A DNA stretch of 64,000 nt from Maribellus sp. YY47. GTDB lineage: Bacteria; Bacteroidota; Bacteroidia; Bacteroidales; Prolixibacteraceae. This document shows positions 30,101 through 37,602 of the stretch, one piece after another. The notes beneath the pieces are model-generated. The model saw only the letters and a list, made by a program, of their open reading frames with translations. It was not told the origin of the DNA and ran no database searches. The stretch is taken from positions 124,001 through 188,000 of the forward strand of contig NZ_JALGYW010000007.1 of NCBI RefSeq assembly GCF_023111095.1, given 5' to 3'. The position numbers were made by a program, and so were the translations under genes. How positions within the stretch are numbered: position 1 is the stretch's first letter; each line of letters starts with the position of its first letter.

Positions 30101-30168
30101 TTTACCGCCACGCAAGCGGAGTTTTGCAACTTTCTCCTGCCCCCAAAAATGTGGATGTTGAATTATGA
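27112..30168 (+). CDS. Tandem FAD-dependent oxidoreductase with Tat signal
   Basis: A 1018-aa exported flavoprotein. It begins MKRRSFIKTTAAGSAFLM, a twin-arginine signal. Two FAD-binding Rossmann motifs occur: VDVVVIGGSLAAVAAA near residue 48 and YDVVVMGAGTAGAPAGVGAS near residue 416, each followed by FAD_oxidored-type segments (LWTND; GGMGTLGMIGRYYHG). So the catalytic region appears duplicated within one chain. The last 250 residues are helical and repeat-like (LVYARILGMLGDPNGWEEL), reminiscent of HEAT repeats. Substrate unknown. A strong terminator follows, then the left end of the mobile island. Confidence 0.8.
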   Translation: MKRRSFIKTTAAGSAFLMTSGAFAFGSTLPDEKKFCYQSARKIPVAYNVDVVVIGGSLAAVAAAVEAKKSGSNVFLVAMEPYLGEDVCGTSRLWTNDASIYNTELGKTIFGNGLPTPMHVKRTLDNALIENNIDFLYSSYVTDVLSDKNNQLAGVVISNRSGRQAIIAKTIIDATPRAMVARMAGAQFGVYPSGEQTFKFTVVGNQLKEAPGLKGKIQDKKVQLKYASTGDTQGSGFSDADVKYDVIEYSIQINMKDGSWASFAEAEQIARDLTWDTDQVESSDLIFQNPPDKLTGQKRWNNADVDPENINLKVFRPRKLENIFVLSGSANLSDEAAETLLQPGKLIRVGERIGKEAATVATNTDEPQAVKIKGSRNSTIVQGDVGEILEGLRPSLNIGEIVAEETILPVLGTYDVVVMGAGTAGAPAGVGASKQGAKTLVLDYMHGMGGMGTLGMIGRYYHGYRKGYTNTVDQGVRNMDLDNPRKKKSLAEWVFDWKTEYFRREIRSAGGDIWFGVLGSGAYVENGKVKGVVVATPEGRGIVLAHTVIDSTGSADIAIAAGAEYHYTDGLSVAVQGSGLPFKNPNDFYNNTDWTFINDSDMLDVWRAFVIAKDKFKDQYDIGKIPQTRERRRMVGDFTVGVLDVYNGRTYPDIISAHFSSFDTHGFTEDPFFSLKPPAHSGVDVLAFVPFRALLPKGLEGIAVTGLGASAHRDAMPVIRMQPCLQNQGYAVGMAAAQAKVNNQNIRYIDIKALQKELVKIESLPEHVLTDKDNYPPAYEKIQQAAITVVDNLEGLETILWDKERGVTALIDQFHMTKNDEHKLVYARILGMLGDPNGWEELIKAIDTYDDWDEGWNYTGMGQFGKSISYLDSLIIAAGRTQKREAIPTIVRLAEKLTPESHFSHFRAVAIALETIADQKGAEPLFKILEMPGVKGHVMPDIKTAKKLTPADKNDVSTRNNALREIILGRALYKCGDYNGVGNQILNEYSKDLRGHFYRHASGVLQLSPAPKNVDVEL

Positions 30169-30200
30169 AATAGTTTTTCAACCAGATAAAACCAACAAAA

Positions 30201-30230
30201 AAGCACTTTCGAAATTGAAAGTGCTTTTTT
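30201..30230 (+). terminator. Intrinsic terminator
   Basis: AAGCACTTTC / GAAAGTGCTT stem with a 6-nt loop and TTTT. It ends the FAD oxidoreductase transcript just outside the island boundary. Confidence 0.88.
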
Positions 30231-30236
30231 GTTTTT

Positions 30237-30283
30237 GTGGGCCCAACTGGGCTTGAACCAGTGACCCCCTGATTATGAGTCAG
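30237..30283. repeat. attL, left 47-bp direct repeat
   Basis: Identical over 47 bp to 54597-54643. It equals the 3' part of the tRNA-Met gene from the anticodon arm to just past the acceptor end, in reverse orientation. The sequence then diverges (TGATTA here, GTGCTG at the right). Confidence 0.93.
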
Positions 30284-30379
30284 TGATTAATAATTTCCTT
30301 TATTTTCTTCAAGGCTGATTTACAGCCTGTTAGTTTCTTTTATTTTCCTGTTTTTTCTCTTTTTTACCCCTTATTTCAC

Positions 30380-30408
30380 AATTTGTATGTATCTTGTATG
30401 TATCAAAT
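30380..30408 (+). repeat. Left subterminal repeat, probable integrase arm site
   Basis: A 29-bp sequence with two copies of GTATGTATC (30385 and 30396) spaced 11 bp, about one helical turn. A 28/29 match in the same orientation lies at 54525-54553 near the other end. It overlaps the earliest possible integrase start codons. Confidence 0.7.
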
Positions 30409-30412
30409 CCTG

Positions 30413-31648
30413 ATGCTCATGATTGGTGTAACTACCTCAATAGTACTTGATACAAGGGTTCAAAGGGCAGACGAAACCTATGCAGTAAAGTTACGAATTA
30501 CTTATAAAAGGCAACAAAAGTATTATCCAATTGGTATTTGGTTAAATGAGGAAGCTTGGCAAAGAACCCAGCAAGATAATCCCAGAAAAGGATATAAAGA
30601 AAACAAGCTATATTTCAATGAGATTGAAAAAAGAGCTATTGACATTATAAAACAACTCCATCCCTTTTCTTTTTCTGGTTTCAAGCGCAAATTCAATCAA
30701 GATTCCCAGCAACAACTTGATACAGTTGAGTTATTTAATGAATACATCAAAAAAATGAAGGATGAAGAAAGGTTTGGGTCAGCGGCCTCCTATTCAGATG
30801 CTTTAACTTCTATCCAAAAGTTCTTGGCTACTCAGAAAAGAAAAAAGTTAATGGTATGGGATATTACACCTGAATGGCTACAGGGTTATGAGGATTGGAT
30901 GAAAGCCCAGAAAAGAGCATCTTCAACAATTGGGATCTATTTAAGAAGTCTAAGGACTATTGTCAACATTGCCATTGAAAATGGCAGCATCAGCAGGGAG
31001 GACTATCCTTTTGGGAAAAGAAAATACCAAATACCGGCATCCCAAAATGTAAAGAAAGCATTGACGCTTTCTGATATTAAAAAGATTGTTGAATATGAGC
31101 CAAGAAGCAGGTTTCAGGAAAGAGCCAGAGATATTTGGCTACTAAGTTACCTTTGTAATGGAATTAATTTCAAAGACCTTGCACTCCTTCAAAACAAAAA
31201 TCTTGCAGGGAATAAAGTAATATTTATCAGATCTAAAACAGAAAATTCTACCAAGCAAGAACTAAAACCTGTCACAATTATCCAAACTGAAGAGATTAAA
31301 AATATTATAGCGAAATGGAGAGCTGATACAAAAGATCCCGATGATTTTGTCTTTCCATTCATTAGCCATAATGATCCCCCCGAGCAGCGCCACAACAAAA
31401 TCAAGAACATTACAAAGAAGATCAATAAGCACATGAAGAATATAGGTGAAGTCCTCAAGCTTGAGATGAAAATAACAACATATACAGCAAGGCATTCCTT
31501 CGCCACTGTATTAAAAAGATCTGGTGCCCCTATTGAATTTATTTCTGAAAGTTTAGGTCATAAGGACTTGAAAACTACTGAGAATTATCTTGATAGCTTT
31601 GAAGATGATGTGAAGGAAGCATATCAACGAAAATTACTTGACTTCTAA
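30413..31648 (+). CDS. Tyrosine recombinase (integrase)
   Basis: Site-specific recombinase expected to integrate and excise the island at tRNA-Met. Order: N-terminal arm-binding domain (TSIVLDTRVQRADETYAVKLR), SAM-like core-binding domain (about residues 95-190) and C-terminal catalytic domain. Visible catalytic elements are TARHSFAT with Arg II, LGHKDLKTTENYL with the late His and the nucleophile Tyr. The position of Arg I reads LCNGINFKDL and has no Arg, as in the Bacteroides CTnDOT integrase. The frame is open from TTG 30383, but the family usually begins close to TTSIVLDTR, so ATG 30413 or 30419 is preferred. Confidence 0.9.
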   Translation: MLMIGVTTSIVLDTRVQRADETYAVKLRITYKRQQKYYPIGIWLNEEAWQRTQQDNPRKGYKENKLYFNEIEKRAIDIIKQLHPFSFSGFKRKFNQDSQQQLDTVELFNEYIKKMKDEERFGSAASYSDALTSIQKFLATQKRKKLMVWDITPEWLQGYEDWMKAQKRASSTIGIYLRSLRTIVNIAIENGSISREDYPFGKRKYQIPASQNVKKALTLSDIKKIVEYEPRSRFQERARDIWLLSYLCNGINFKDLALLQNKNLAGNKVIFIRSKTENSTKQELKPVTIIQTEEIKNIIAKWRADTKDPDDFVFPFISHNDPPEQRHNKIKNITKKINKHMKNIGEVLKLEMKITTYTARHSFATVLKRSGAPIEFISESLGHKDLKTTENYLDSFEDDVKEAYQRKLLDF

Positions 31649-31659
31649 TTTCTCAAATC

Positions 31660-32547
31660 ATGCAAAAATCAGATTCAACATTAGACTTCCCAGTTAAATT
31701 TTTTGTGGATTTCTTTATCAATGGCGGTTATCCAAAATACAAAGAGAACTTCTTAAGTTGGTGTCAAAATGAGGCAGCAAAGGATTCAAATGTAAAAATG
31801 TTCCGTAGTCAACATGATCTTTGGGTCAATCAAAATATCGCCAATTCCGTGGGAGAGGATTCTTATCAGACAACTTTCATGAGTCAAGACCTCAATACTT
31901 TTATCAGATCAGAGGTGGAAAAGTCAAAGAAACTACTCCTGAATGAACAGGCTACTAAATACACAGATAGAGATAAATTATTTACATCACAAAAAGTTAC
32001 TCTAAAACAGATTCTGAAAGAAAACGAATCTCTATTTAAAGAATTCACCTCTATTAGAGAAAGTATTGAAGAACTAGTAAGCTACATTGATGAATTAAGT
32101 GAACTTGAGAGTTATCAACCTGATAACTTAATAAATACTTCATTCCCACAAGAACAAAAAGAAGAGGTAGACATAGTTGAAGAGGTAACTGGCTACCTTA
32201 AAGGGCAAAATGAATACGGGCAAACAATAATGTCATCTGAAGAATACAACAGAATGTTGAAGTTCCTAAGGAAAGTTATTGAAGACAAAAAAGTCCAAAC
32301 CCCAGAGATTCCTTTTGACTTTGGAGGGAGATTAACAGTTGGTGTTCTACGGTTTACATTCCATGTCCTTCATCTCAAGCTCTATGGGAAGGAGAAAAAG
32401 GACTATTTCTTGAAATCCGTACACAAGGCCATTAAGCAATTTGAACGCTGGAAGTATGAATCATTCAAAACCAAAATCTCTGTTCCCCCGACAAAATTTC
32501 CTGAATGTGATGTGCCTGAAATTATAAGAAAACAAGCAGGAAAATAG
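31660..32547 (+). CDS. Hypothetical protein next to integrase
   Basis: A 295-aa soluble, mostly helical protein, 11 nt after the integrase and likely co-transcribed. A charged coiled-coil-prone stretch spans about residues 85-150 (KQILKENESLFKEFTSIRES), followed by an acidic linker and a basic C-terminal domain containing FHVLHLKLYGKEKKDYFLK. No signal peptide or membrane segment. I do not recognise a family. Position beside the integrase suggests a role in recombination or copy control, but this is only contextual. Confidence 0.7.
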   Translation: MQKSDSTLDFPVKFFVDFFINGGYPKYKENFLSWCQNEAAKDSNVKMFRSQHDLWVNQNIANSVGEDSYQTTFMSQDLNTFIRSEVEKSKKLLLNEQATKYTDRDKLFTSQKVTLKQILKENESLFKEFTSIRESIEELVSYIDELSELESYQPDNLINTSFPQEQKEEVDIVEEVTGYLKGQNEYGQTIMSSEEYNRMLKFLRKVIEDKKVQTPEIPFDFGGRLTVGVLRFTFHVLHLKLYGKEKKDYFLKSVHKAIKQFERWKYESFKTKISVPPTKFPECDVPEIIRKQAGK

Positions 32548-32727
32548 AATATAACTGGGTGTGTTTTATTTTAGTTACACCGCGATTCCCAAACTTACCT
32601 GCACTTACCTACTTCTACCGGCCCTTACCTATTGATTTGCAATTTATTACCCTGTTTATTTGTAAGTGAAAATTTTCATTAACAGATGCAGTGCACAGCA
32701 TAGTCATTAATCAAAAAAAATGGAATT

Positions 32728-33027
32728 ATGTTACAAAATGAAATAGGGTTAGAAAAGTTGAAGCAACTGCTAACTGAACAGAATTTATTACAGAAGGAAG
32801 TTTTGAATCTTGAAGAAGCCAGTGCTTATATTGGAATCAGTAAGTCAAATTTATACAAAAAGACCTCTGCTCATAAGATCCCTCACTATAAACCAGAAGG
32901 TAAGCTATTATATTTTAAAAGATCGGAATTAGATGAATGGATGCTCAGAAATCGTCAATCATCAACTGATGAAATAGCTGATAAAGCAGCCACTCTTTTT
33001 ATTAACCAGAAAGGGGGATTATCATGA
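32728..33027 (+). CDS. Excisionase-like helix-turn-helix protein
   Basis: A 99-aa DNA-binding protein. The MerR/excisionase-type winged HTH is at about residues 28-75: LNLEEASAYIGISKSNLYKK, then KIPHYKPEGKLLYFKRSELDEWM. Such proteins act as directionality factors for tyrosine recombinases or regulate the element. It overlaps the next gene by 4 nt (ATGA), showing translational coupling into a three-gene unit (32728-33877). Confidence 0.85.
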   Translation: MLQNEIGLEKLKQLLTEQNLLQKEVLNLEEASAYIGISKSNLYKKTSAHKIPHYKPEGKLLYFKRSELDEWMLRNRQSSTDEIADKAATLFINQKGGLS

Positions 33028-33656
33028 AATCAATTAATAAGTGGTACGATTCAATCTGGAATCCTTTTTCCGGAGTGCCAATCGATGGAAATAAGGGAAA
33101 AATGAATACTTCAGTCAAGGGTTGGTTCAATGAATTAGAACTTGATGATGAAAAGCTTACCTATCCATCACTTATGGAGCGTGCAAACAGGATTCTTATA
33201 AATCCGACTATTGATCTACTAGACTATCATATGGGGAGCAAAAAAAATCTCGATCTTCTTAATCGAATTGTAAACGTTATTAGAGATAACAGCCATTTGA
33301 AATTTATGATTGTTTCATATTGGGTAGATACGAGTATCTTGAAATTAATTGAATGGCCAAATAATCTAATAATTGTTGCACAAGTTTTTGATGAAGAAGA
33401 CAAAAGGAATCTTGAATTTTTGTACTGTATTGATTTTCCAGGGCAATGTTATGTTCTTTTTGAAGACTGTGTACCTAATTTAGGTTTTGTCAGCTTAGAG
33501 ACGATAGATGAGGTGATTATTAATTTGAATTCCAATACCCCCTTAAACCATTGGGACCTAAATTGGATAAGTTCAATGTTATCCCAAGCTATTGCTGATG
33601 GATGTGGTTTCTCACTTGAATTTGAACCCAAGTCTGAGAAAGGAGAATTATCATGA
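33024..33656 (+). CDS. DUF5131/Gp37-like protein lacking the Cys motif
   Basis: A 210-aa protein of unknown function. The opening INKWYDSIWNPFSGV, the central LLNRIVNVIRDNSHLKFMIV and the order of strands after it recall the DUF5131 (phage Gp37/Gp68) family, where the equivalents are IEWTDxTWNPxxGC and a VxxxxPxHxFxxLTKRP segment. The cysteines expected after WNPxxGC are missing here; the region reads SGVPIDGNKGK. If the relationship is right this is a cofactor-free derivative. It is coupled by ATGA overlaps to the excisionase-like gene before and a short frame after. The assignment rests on motif memory only. Confidence 0.55.
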   Translation: MKSINKWYDSIWNPFSGVPIDGNKGKMNTSVKGWFNELELDDEKLTYPSLMERANRILINPTIDLLDYHMGSKKNLDLLNRIVNVIRDNSHLKFMIVSYWVDTSILKLIEWPNNLIIVAQVFDEEDKRNLEFLYCIDFPGQCYVLFEDCVPNLGFVSLETIDEVIINLNSNTPLNHWDLNWISSMLSQAIADGCGFSLEFEPKSEKGELS

Positions 33657-33877
33657 GTAATTCTAAGGAATCCTCAATATTTGTGAATGGCGAGGGGCAA
33701 ATTAGCCCCCACCTTCCATATGGATTTTATTCAAGTATGGGTATCGGGCTTTTTCCGGATGAAAGAAAAAGAAAGAAAGCAGAACCAAGATTGCTCGAAT
33801 TCGTGAAAATATGGTCTCTGAAATATGATATCAGATTTTTGTCCGGCTTAGCCACTGGACCTTTACCCCTTGGTTAG
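33653..33877 (+). CDS. Short hypothetical protein, possibly a broken gene
   Basis: A 74-aa frame coupled by ATGA overlap to the previous gene. It stops abruptly in a run of Pro/Leu/Gly codons. From about 33860 the next frame continues as TFTPWLDYFKLYTKYNIVEG for over 20 residues before a stop at 33944, and then another frame stays open to the 34056 gene. This pattern suggests a longer ancestral gene damaged by one or two small indels. No family recognised. Confidence 0.5.
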   Translation: MSNSKESSIFVNGEGQISPHLPYGFYSSMGIGLFPDERKRKKAEPRLLEFVKIWSLKYDIRFLSGLATGPLPLG

Positions 33878-34055
33878 ACTATTTTAAATTATACACCAAG
33901 TATAACATCGTTGAAGGACATACAGGGAATACCCGTAATACCCTTTGATTCTCAGAATCTACAAACAAATCCAACTCTAAATCCAGCCAATAGGCGTTTG
34001 GGATCTTGGTTTGGCCATACAGTTTTATCAAGTCAAAACTTAAAATCAATACAAC

Positions 34056-35204
34056 ATGTTAGTCTCAATATTTGAAAATTCTACCCCAACGAACATAGAT
34101 GTTGATATCAACCAGATTGTTGATGCTATAAAATCAGGTACCCACCAACATGTTCAGTTCTCGCCATCAGGAGTTATTAAAGTTCTCAGCAATAGATACG
34201 ACACACTGATATACAGTGGACTATGTTTATTGACATACAAAGCAAAATCAAAAGAAGAACTCAATTGTATCTTTAAAACTGTAACTCAAGTACCAACTAC
34301 ACTATGCTGTTTCCGGAATGAATCAGGCACCGGTTTAAATGTGCTGATTAAAACAGATTGTTGGGAAGGGCATCATCAGACAGGCTACACTCAAGTATTT
34401 AATACTTATCAAAACCTGATTAATCTGGGGACAGTTGATTTTTTACCAGATGAAAACATACTTTGCCAATTATCTCATGACCCTAACCTTTACTACAATC
34501 CTGAATGTAGGATTTTTGAGGTCGAATTTAAAACACCAATAGACAATATTTCAGAAACGATATTGAGAGAACTAAATAAAGAAGCATTTGAAAAACAAGT
34601 TATTTACACAGAACAAAGACACAAATTAACCGAAGAGACATTTAACGACTTCTTTGGGACACTTGCCAGCAATTGTTTTAATGCACATATTCCGTTGACA
34701 TCAACATTGGAACTGATATATCGAAAATACGGGTTGTCTTTTATTGTCAAAGGAATTGTAAAAAGGGTCTACAAAGCTTTATCTCTGCAGCCAGTAAAGA
34801 TAAAAGATCCAGCCCATTCTATTCATTTCAGGAACTTCCAGAACTACAAGGAGGATGTTGAAAATGATGAGATTATATTCTTTGAAGCTTTGGTATATTA
34901 CTCTCGCCTATGGGGAATTCCGTTTTATTACTCAGATAAGAAGATCGCAGCAGATCTGAGAATTAATAGACATAGAAGGAAAAAAATCGTTGATAGGTAT
35001 AAAAACATGGGGTTTCTAAGTACCTTTCAAAAAAAAGTCTATGATTCAGATAAGTTCGCTACAACTCACTACTTTTTAAATCTGGATCAATTGCCCAACG
35101 CTGCAAGGGAATTAATGATTGATCCCAAGGACTTCCTTAAAACTATGATGCCTCTCTTGATGCAAAAGAAAGGAACTCCTATGGGCTATTCTGTGGATCC
35201 TTGA
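34056..35204 (+). CDS. Replication-initiator-like protein (BT4734/VirE N-type plus winged helix)
   Basis: A 382-aa protein. The N-terminal half, with SGLCLLTYKAKSKEELNCIF and FRNESGTGLNVLI, resembles the BT4734/VirE N-terminal domain found in Bacteroidota element primases, where a segment of this kind precedes the active site. The C-terminal part (about residues 285-370) looks like a winged helix: YYSDKKIAADLRINRHRRKK then MGFLSTFQKK. There is no Walker motif, so it is not a helicase-primase. Most plausible as the element's replication or initiation factor. It is followed by a 628-bp non-coding region that could hold its binding site. Confidence 0.6.
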   Translation: MLVSIFENSTPTNIDVDINQIVDAIKSGTHQHVQFSPSGVIKVLSNRYDTLIYSGLCLLTYKAKSKEELNCIFKTVTQVPTTLCCFRNESGTGLNVLIKTDCWEGHHQTGYTQVFNTYQNLINLGTVDFLPDENILCQLSHDPNLYYNPECRIFEVEFKTPIDNISETILRELNKEAFEKQVIYTEQRHKLTEETFNDFFGTLASNCFNAHIPLTSTLELIYRKYGLSFIVKGIVKRVYKALSLQPVKIKDPAHSIHFRNFQNYKEDVENDEIIFFEALVYYSRLWGIPFYYSDKKIAADLRINRHRRKKIVDRYKNMGFLSTFQKKVYDSDKFATTHYFLNLDQLPNAARELMIDPKDFLKTMMPLLMQKKGTPMGYSVDP

Positions 35205-35832
35205 GTCATTAAAAGACAACTACGCTACAATCTTCCCTTTTGGAGTTGCCCTTCTAGAATCAGCCTTAAAATGGATATTTCACGCTGCTGATTTCAGCAT
35301 CATTGATTACCTGTTTATGTTGTAGATTTTAGCACTATAGATTGTCAAAATCATGTTGTTGAAATCTACAACTAATAGAAATACCCTTATAGCATATAAA
35401 TTGGGAAAGGGGGTGTGGGGGAAAACCCTTAGGATAATTTCAAACCATTTTTTCATCCTTCAAATGAGTCGCCAATACTTGTTCAGGGCAGCATGACAAG
35501 AGAGTCAATATTACCAATGCAAATACAGCAACATGTATAAAATCGAATGATCAAAGTATATATCCACTGCTTATAAAAATATTGAAGTCAAATTTTTTTT
35601 ATAAAAAAATTTTTGCCCTTACTTTGCACTTGCACAATCTACCCGTGAATCCACCACATCCTCCTTGCCTTTGGGGAAATACCCCCTACCCTGGATTATC
35701 ATCAGTTTTTTTCAGCAGCAGGAATAAATGATTTTCTTTTTTATTCAGCTCCCCACATCTTTGCCACCCCCACCCAGCTTTGAACTGCATCAGAGGCAGT
35801 TGAATCAAGTATAAACGTTAAAACTTTTAGCT
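35205..35832. other. Non-coding region, 628 bp, candidate origin
   Basis: No credible gene. Contents: an 11-bp perfect inverted repeat (35319-35329 and 35362-35372), a G-rich tract GGGAAAGGGGGTGTGGGGG near 35403, an AT palindrome of T and A runs at about 35590-35614, and a small GGGG-AAATA-CCCC hairpin near 35676. Inverted repeat, G-tract and AT-rich zone after an initiator-like gene are typical of a replication or transfer origin, but no iterons are obvious. Confidence 0.4.
35319..35372. repeat. Inverted repeat GTTGTAGATTT / AAATCTACAAC
   Basis: Perfect 11-bp arms at 35319-35329 and 35362-35372 with a 32-nt spacer. No T-run follows, so it is not a simple terminator. Confidence 0.75.
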
Positions 35833-36186
35833 ATGGTAACCATCGTAGATATCGTAAAGAGATCTTCCCGGGAAGGGAATGAATTTGTTGCATTGATTGT
35901 GCAGGGTGAATTGGAGATGCTAACAAGCAAGTCAGGAAACCTCTATGCAGCAGCAAGAAAAGCCAGCATTCCCTCGACATTGGAATTTGAGGCTGCCAGA
36001 TTAATGATTGGCAAAGAGCTGCCGGGCAGCATAGAGAAAGTTGAATGTGCGCCTTATGAGCACTTCACACCTGAAGGTGAAATTCTTCAACTGAACCACA
36101 GATGGCAATTTGTTCCGGAAAATCAAGCAAGGCAGCAGCAGAAAGAGGTACTGTACTTGCAGGATTTGGCACATGAAGTTGGATAA
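35833..36186 (+). CDS. Hypothetical protein, 117 aa
   Basis: A small soluble protein (MVTIVDIVKRSSREGNEFVA) with a compact beta-rich N-terminal half, then FEAARLMIGKELPGSIEKVE and a Gln-rich tail. No motif that I can assign. Proteins of this size and style recur in Bacteroidota mobile elements before recombination genes. It has its own intrinsic terminator at 36192. Confidence 0.65.
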   Translation: MVTIVDIVKRSSREGNEFVALIVQGELEMLTSKSGNLYAAARKASIPSTLEFEAARLMIGKELPGSIEKVECAPYEHFTPEGEILQLNHRWQFVPENQARQQQKEVLYLQDLAHEVG

Positions 36187-36191
36187 ACAAG

Positions 36192-36226
36192 AACAATGCC
36201 TTAGCACTAGCAGGGCATTGTTTTAA
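36192..36226 (+). terminator. Intrinsic terminator
   Basis: AACAATGCC / GGCATTGTT stem with a 13-nt loop followed by TTTAAG. It ends the 35833 gene. The stretch from here to 36526 holds no other gene; a repeated CTGCTGCCC/GCTGCCC theme occurs around 36429-36470. Confidence 0.8.
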
Positions 36227-36526
36227 GTTTTTAATTTAATTCTTTCCGGATTAAATTTTAAAACTGAAATATTTCAAAGATTCAAAATTGACTTGACTCA
36301 AATTAAATTTTAAAGTGAAAAGCAGCAGTGTGAAGCACCCAAGACACATTAAATTCTATCGCATTCTGCTATGTGATAGATTTTATCTATTTGTGGGATC
36401 GCTCTATAATAGCCCTTTTCTCTTCCAACTGCTGCCCCTCCAATTCTACTTTCTTGCTTTGCTGCCCTTTGCTTGAATGGCAGCATGGAGAAAATACTCA
36501 ATTACAAGGATTTTAAATCAAATACT

Positions 36527-36835
36527 ATGAAAATCAAAATCCACTACATGATCATTTGTATTATAGCCATTTTGGCTTTTGCATGTGCACCATCTCCTGA
36601 AAATGTATCTCACTTTAATCAGGCAGATAATTTCAATATCGTCATTGGTTTCTGGCATGGACTTATAGCTCCTTTCTCACTAATTGGAAAGCTATTAGGC
36701 TTGGATATTGGTCTGTATGATGCAGGGAAATCAATGTTCAGTTACTGGGTGGGATACGGAGCTGCAATCTATCAATACCTTAGGTATGGGTTTTTCTTTG
36801 GGAATCAGCTTTGGCAGCAGCATGAGGTAAAATAA
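36527..36835 (+). CDS. Small lipoprotein/membrane protein
   Basis: A 102-aa protein starting MKIKIHYM, with a hydrophobic signal ending in the lipobox-like LAFACAP, then FWHGLIAPFSLIGKLLGLDIGLYDAG and two further hydrophobic stretches. The FWHGLIAP segment occurs in small conserved Bacteroidota membrane proteins of unknown role. A start at 36473 is possible but would add 18 residues before the signal. It is followed by a hairpin at 36973-36999. Confidence 0.65.
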   Translation: MKIKIHYMIICIIAILAFACAPSPENVSHFNQADNFNIVIGFWHGLIAPFSLIGKLLGLDIGLYDAGKSMFSYWVGYGAAIYQYLRYGFFFGNQLWQQHEVK

Positions 36836-36971
36836 TTCTTAACACTGCTGCCCTGCAAAATATGGCCCTCGCACATCAATAAGCAAACAGGTTTTCTGCT
36901 GTATTTTTAAAAGTTTTTTGAGAAGGTATTTCCTGTGATGTGTGAAAAAAATACCACTGAAAAAAGGAGAT

Positions 36972-37003
36972 AAAAGGTTGCCTTGATGGTGACCTTTTAA
37001 TTT
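36972..37003 (+). terminator. Probable intrinsic terminator
   Basis: AAAAGGTTGCC / GGTGACCTTTT stem (two wobble pairs), loop TTGAT, then an AT-rich tract. It lies 140 nt after the small lipoprotein gene. Confidence 0.6.
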
Positions 37004-37213
37004 AAATATTTTATCACGCTGGAAGCCTTCTTCTTGTTGCAATACATTTCATGAACAGCTCAATATCAGAAGATATTCCCAAATAGAGAAAGCTATCTAA
37101 TTAACAAAATATTTATTTCGCTGAAATAGAGCACTTAGCATTCTTGGCTTACTCCTTGTAATATTTAAATAACTTCAAAAAGGACGATAAAAAAATAAGG
37201 ATATTAAGATAAC

Positions 37214-37318
37214 GGGGAAAGCGACTTCTGTATTTATGATTGGTTTTGTGTTTAGGGGTTTGTAAATTATCAATCATCTTCAAAAAGCGTCCATTGAGCT
37301 TTCCCCTTTCTTTTTTTT
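37214..37318 (+). ncRNA. Candidate structured RNA ending in an intrinsic terminator
   Basis: Two nested stems: outer GGGGAAAGC (37214-37222) with GCTTTCCCC (37298-37306), and inner ATGATTG with CAATCAT (about 37237-37243 and 37270-37276). The outer stem is followed by TTTCTTTTTTTT. The enclosed roughly 90 nt contain no open frame. Nested pairing plus U-run suggests a small RNA or a regulatory leader. No promoter box was found upstream, so the 5' end is open. Confidence 0.45.
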
Positions 37319-37346
37319 ATCTACCATTAAAGATTTGTAAATTATA

Positions 37347-37521
37347 GTTGAAATTGTTTTTTCAACATTCCCATGTATGGGGAAACAGTAAAATAGGGTA
37401 GTTTAAACTGCCCTGTTTCTATTTAATGTTCAAAATAACATTTTCGATAAGAAGAAAGGGCAGTTCAACAACTGCCCTTTACTAATGTTAACCCCCAAAC
37501 ACACAATGGGCAGAATGCCCA
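37347..37521. repeat. Cluster of five hairpins, three sharing GGGCA-type stems
   Basis: GTTGAAA/TTTCAAC (37347-37366), TTCCC/GGGAA (37367-37383), AGGGTAGTT/AACTGCCCT (37394-37413), AAAGGGCAGTT/AACTGCCCTTT (about 37454-37480) and ATGGGCA/TGCCCAT (37505-37521). Three stems are variants of GGGCAGTT. The cluster lies just before the Sak4-like ATPase gene. It may be an origin, a set of protein-binding sites, or terminators. Confidence 0.55.
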
Positions 37522-37602
37522 TCAGCTTTAAAACTACAAAGAAATTCTCTTTCTCCCAACATAATTGCCATTCATAAAATCTATCACTTTTAATCTTTTG
37601 AT

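Noticed and set aside
30238-30310. Second tRNA-Met gene at the left island end
   Set aside because: Only the 3' half is present; the 5' acceptor, D arm and half of the anticodon arm are missing, so it is the att remnant.
36839-37042. 67-codon minus-strand frame in the hairpin-rich non-coding region
   Set aside because: Overlaps a hairpin terminator, has no recognisable features, and is not placed like a gene.
37214-37521. Retron or diversity-generating element RNA
   Set aside because: No reverse transcriptase gene anywhere in the island.
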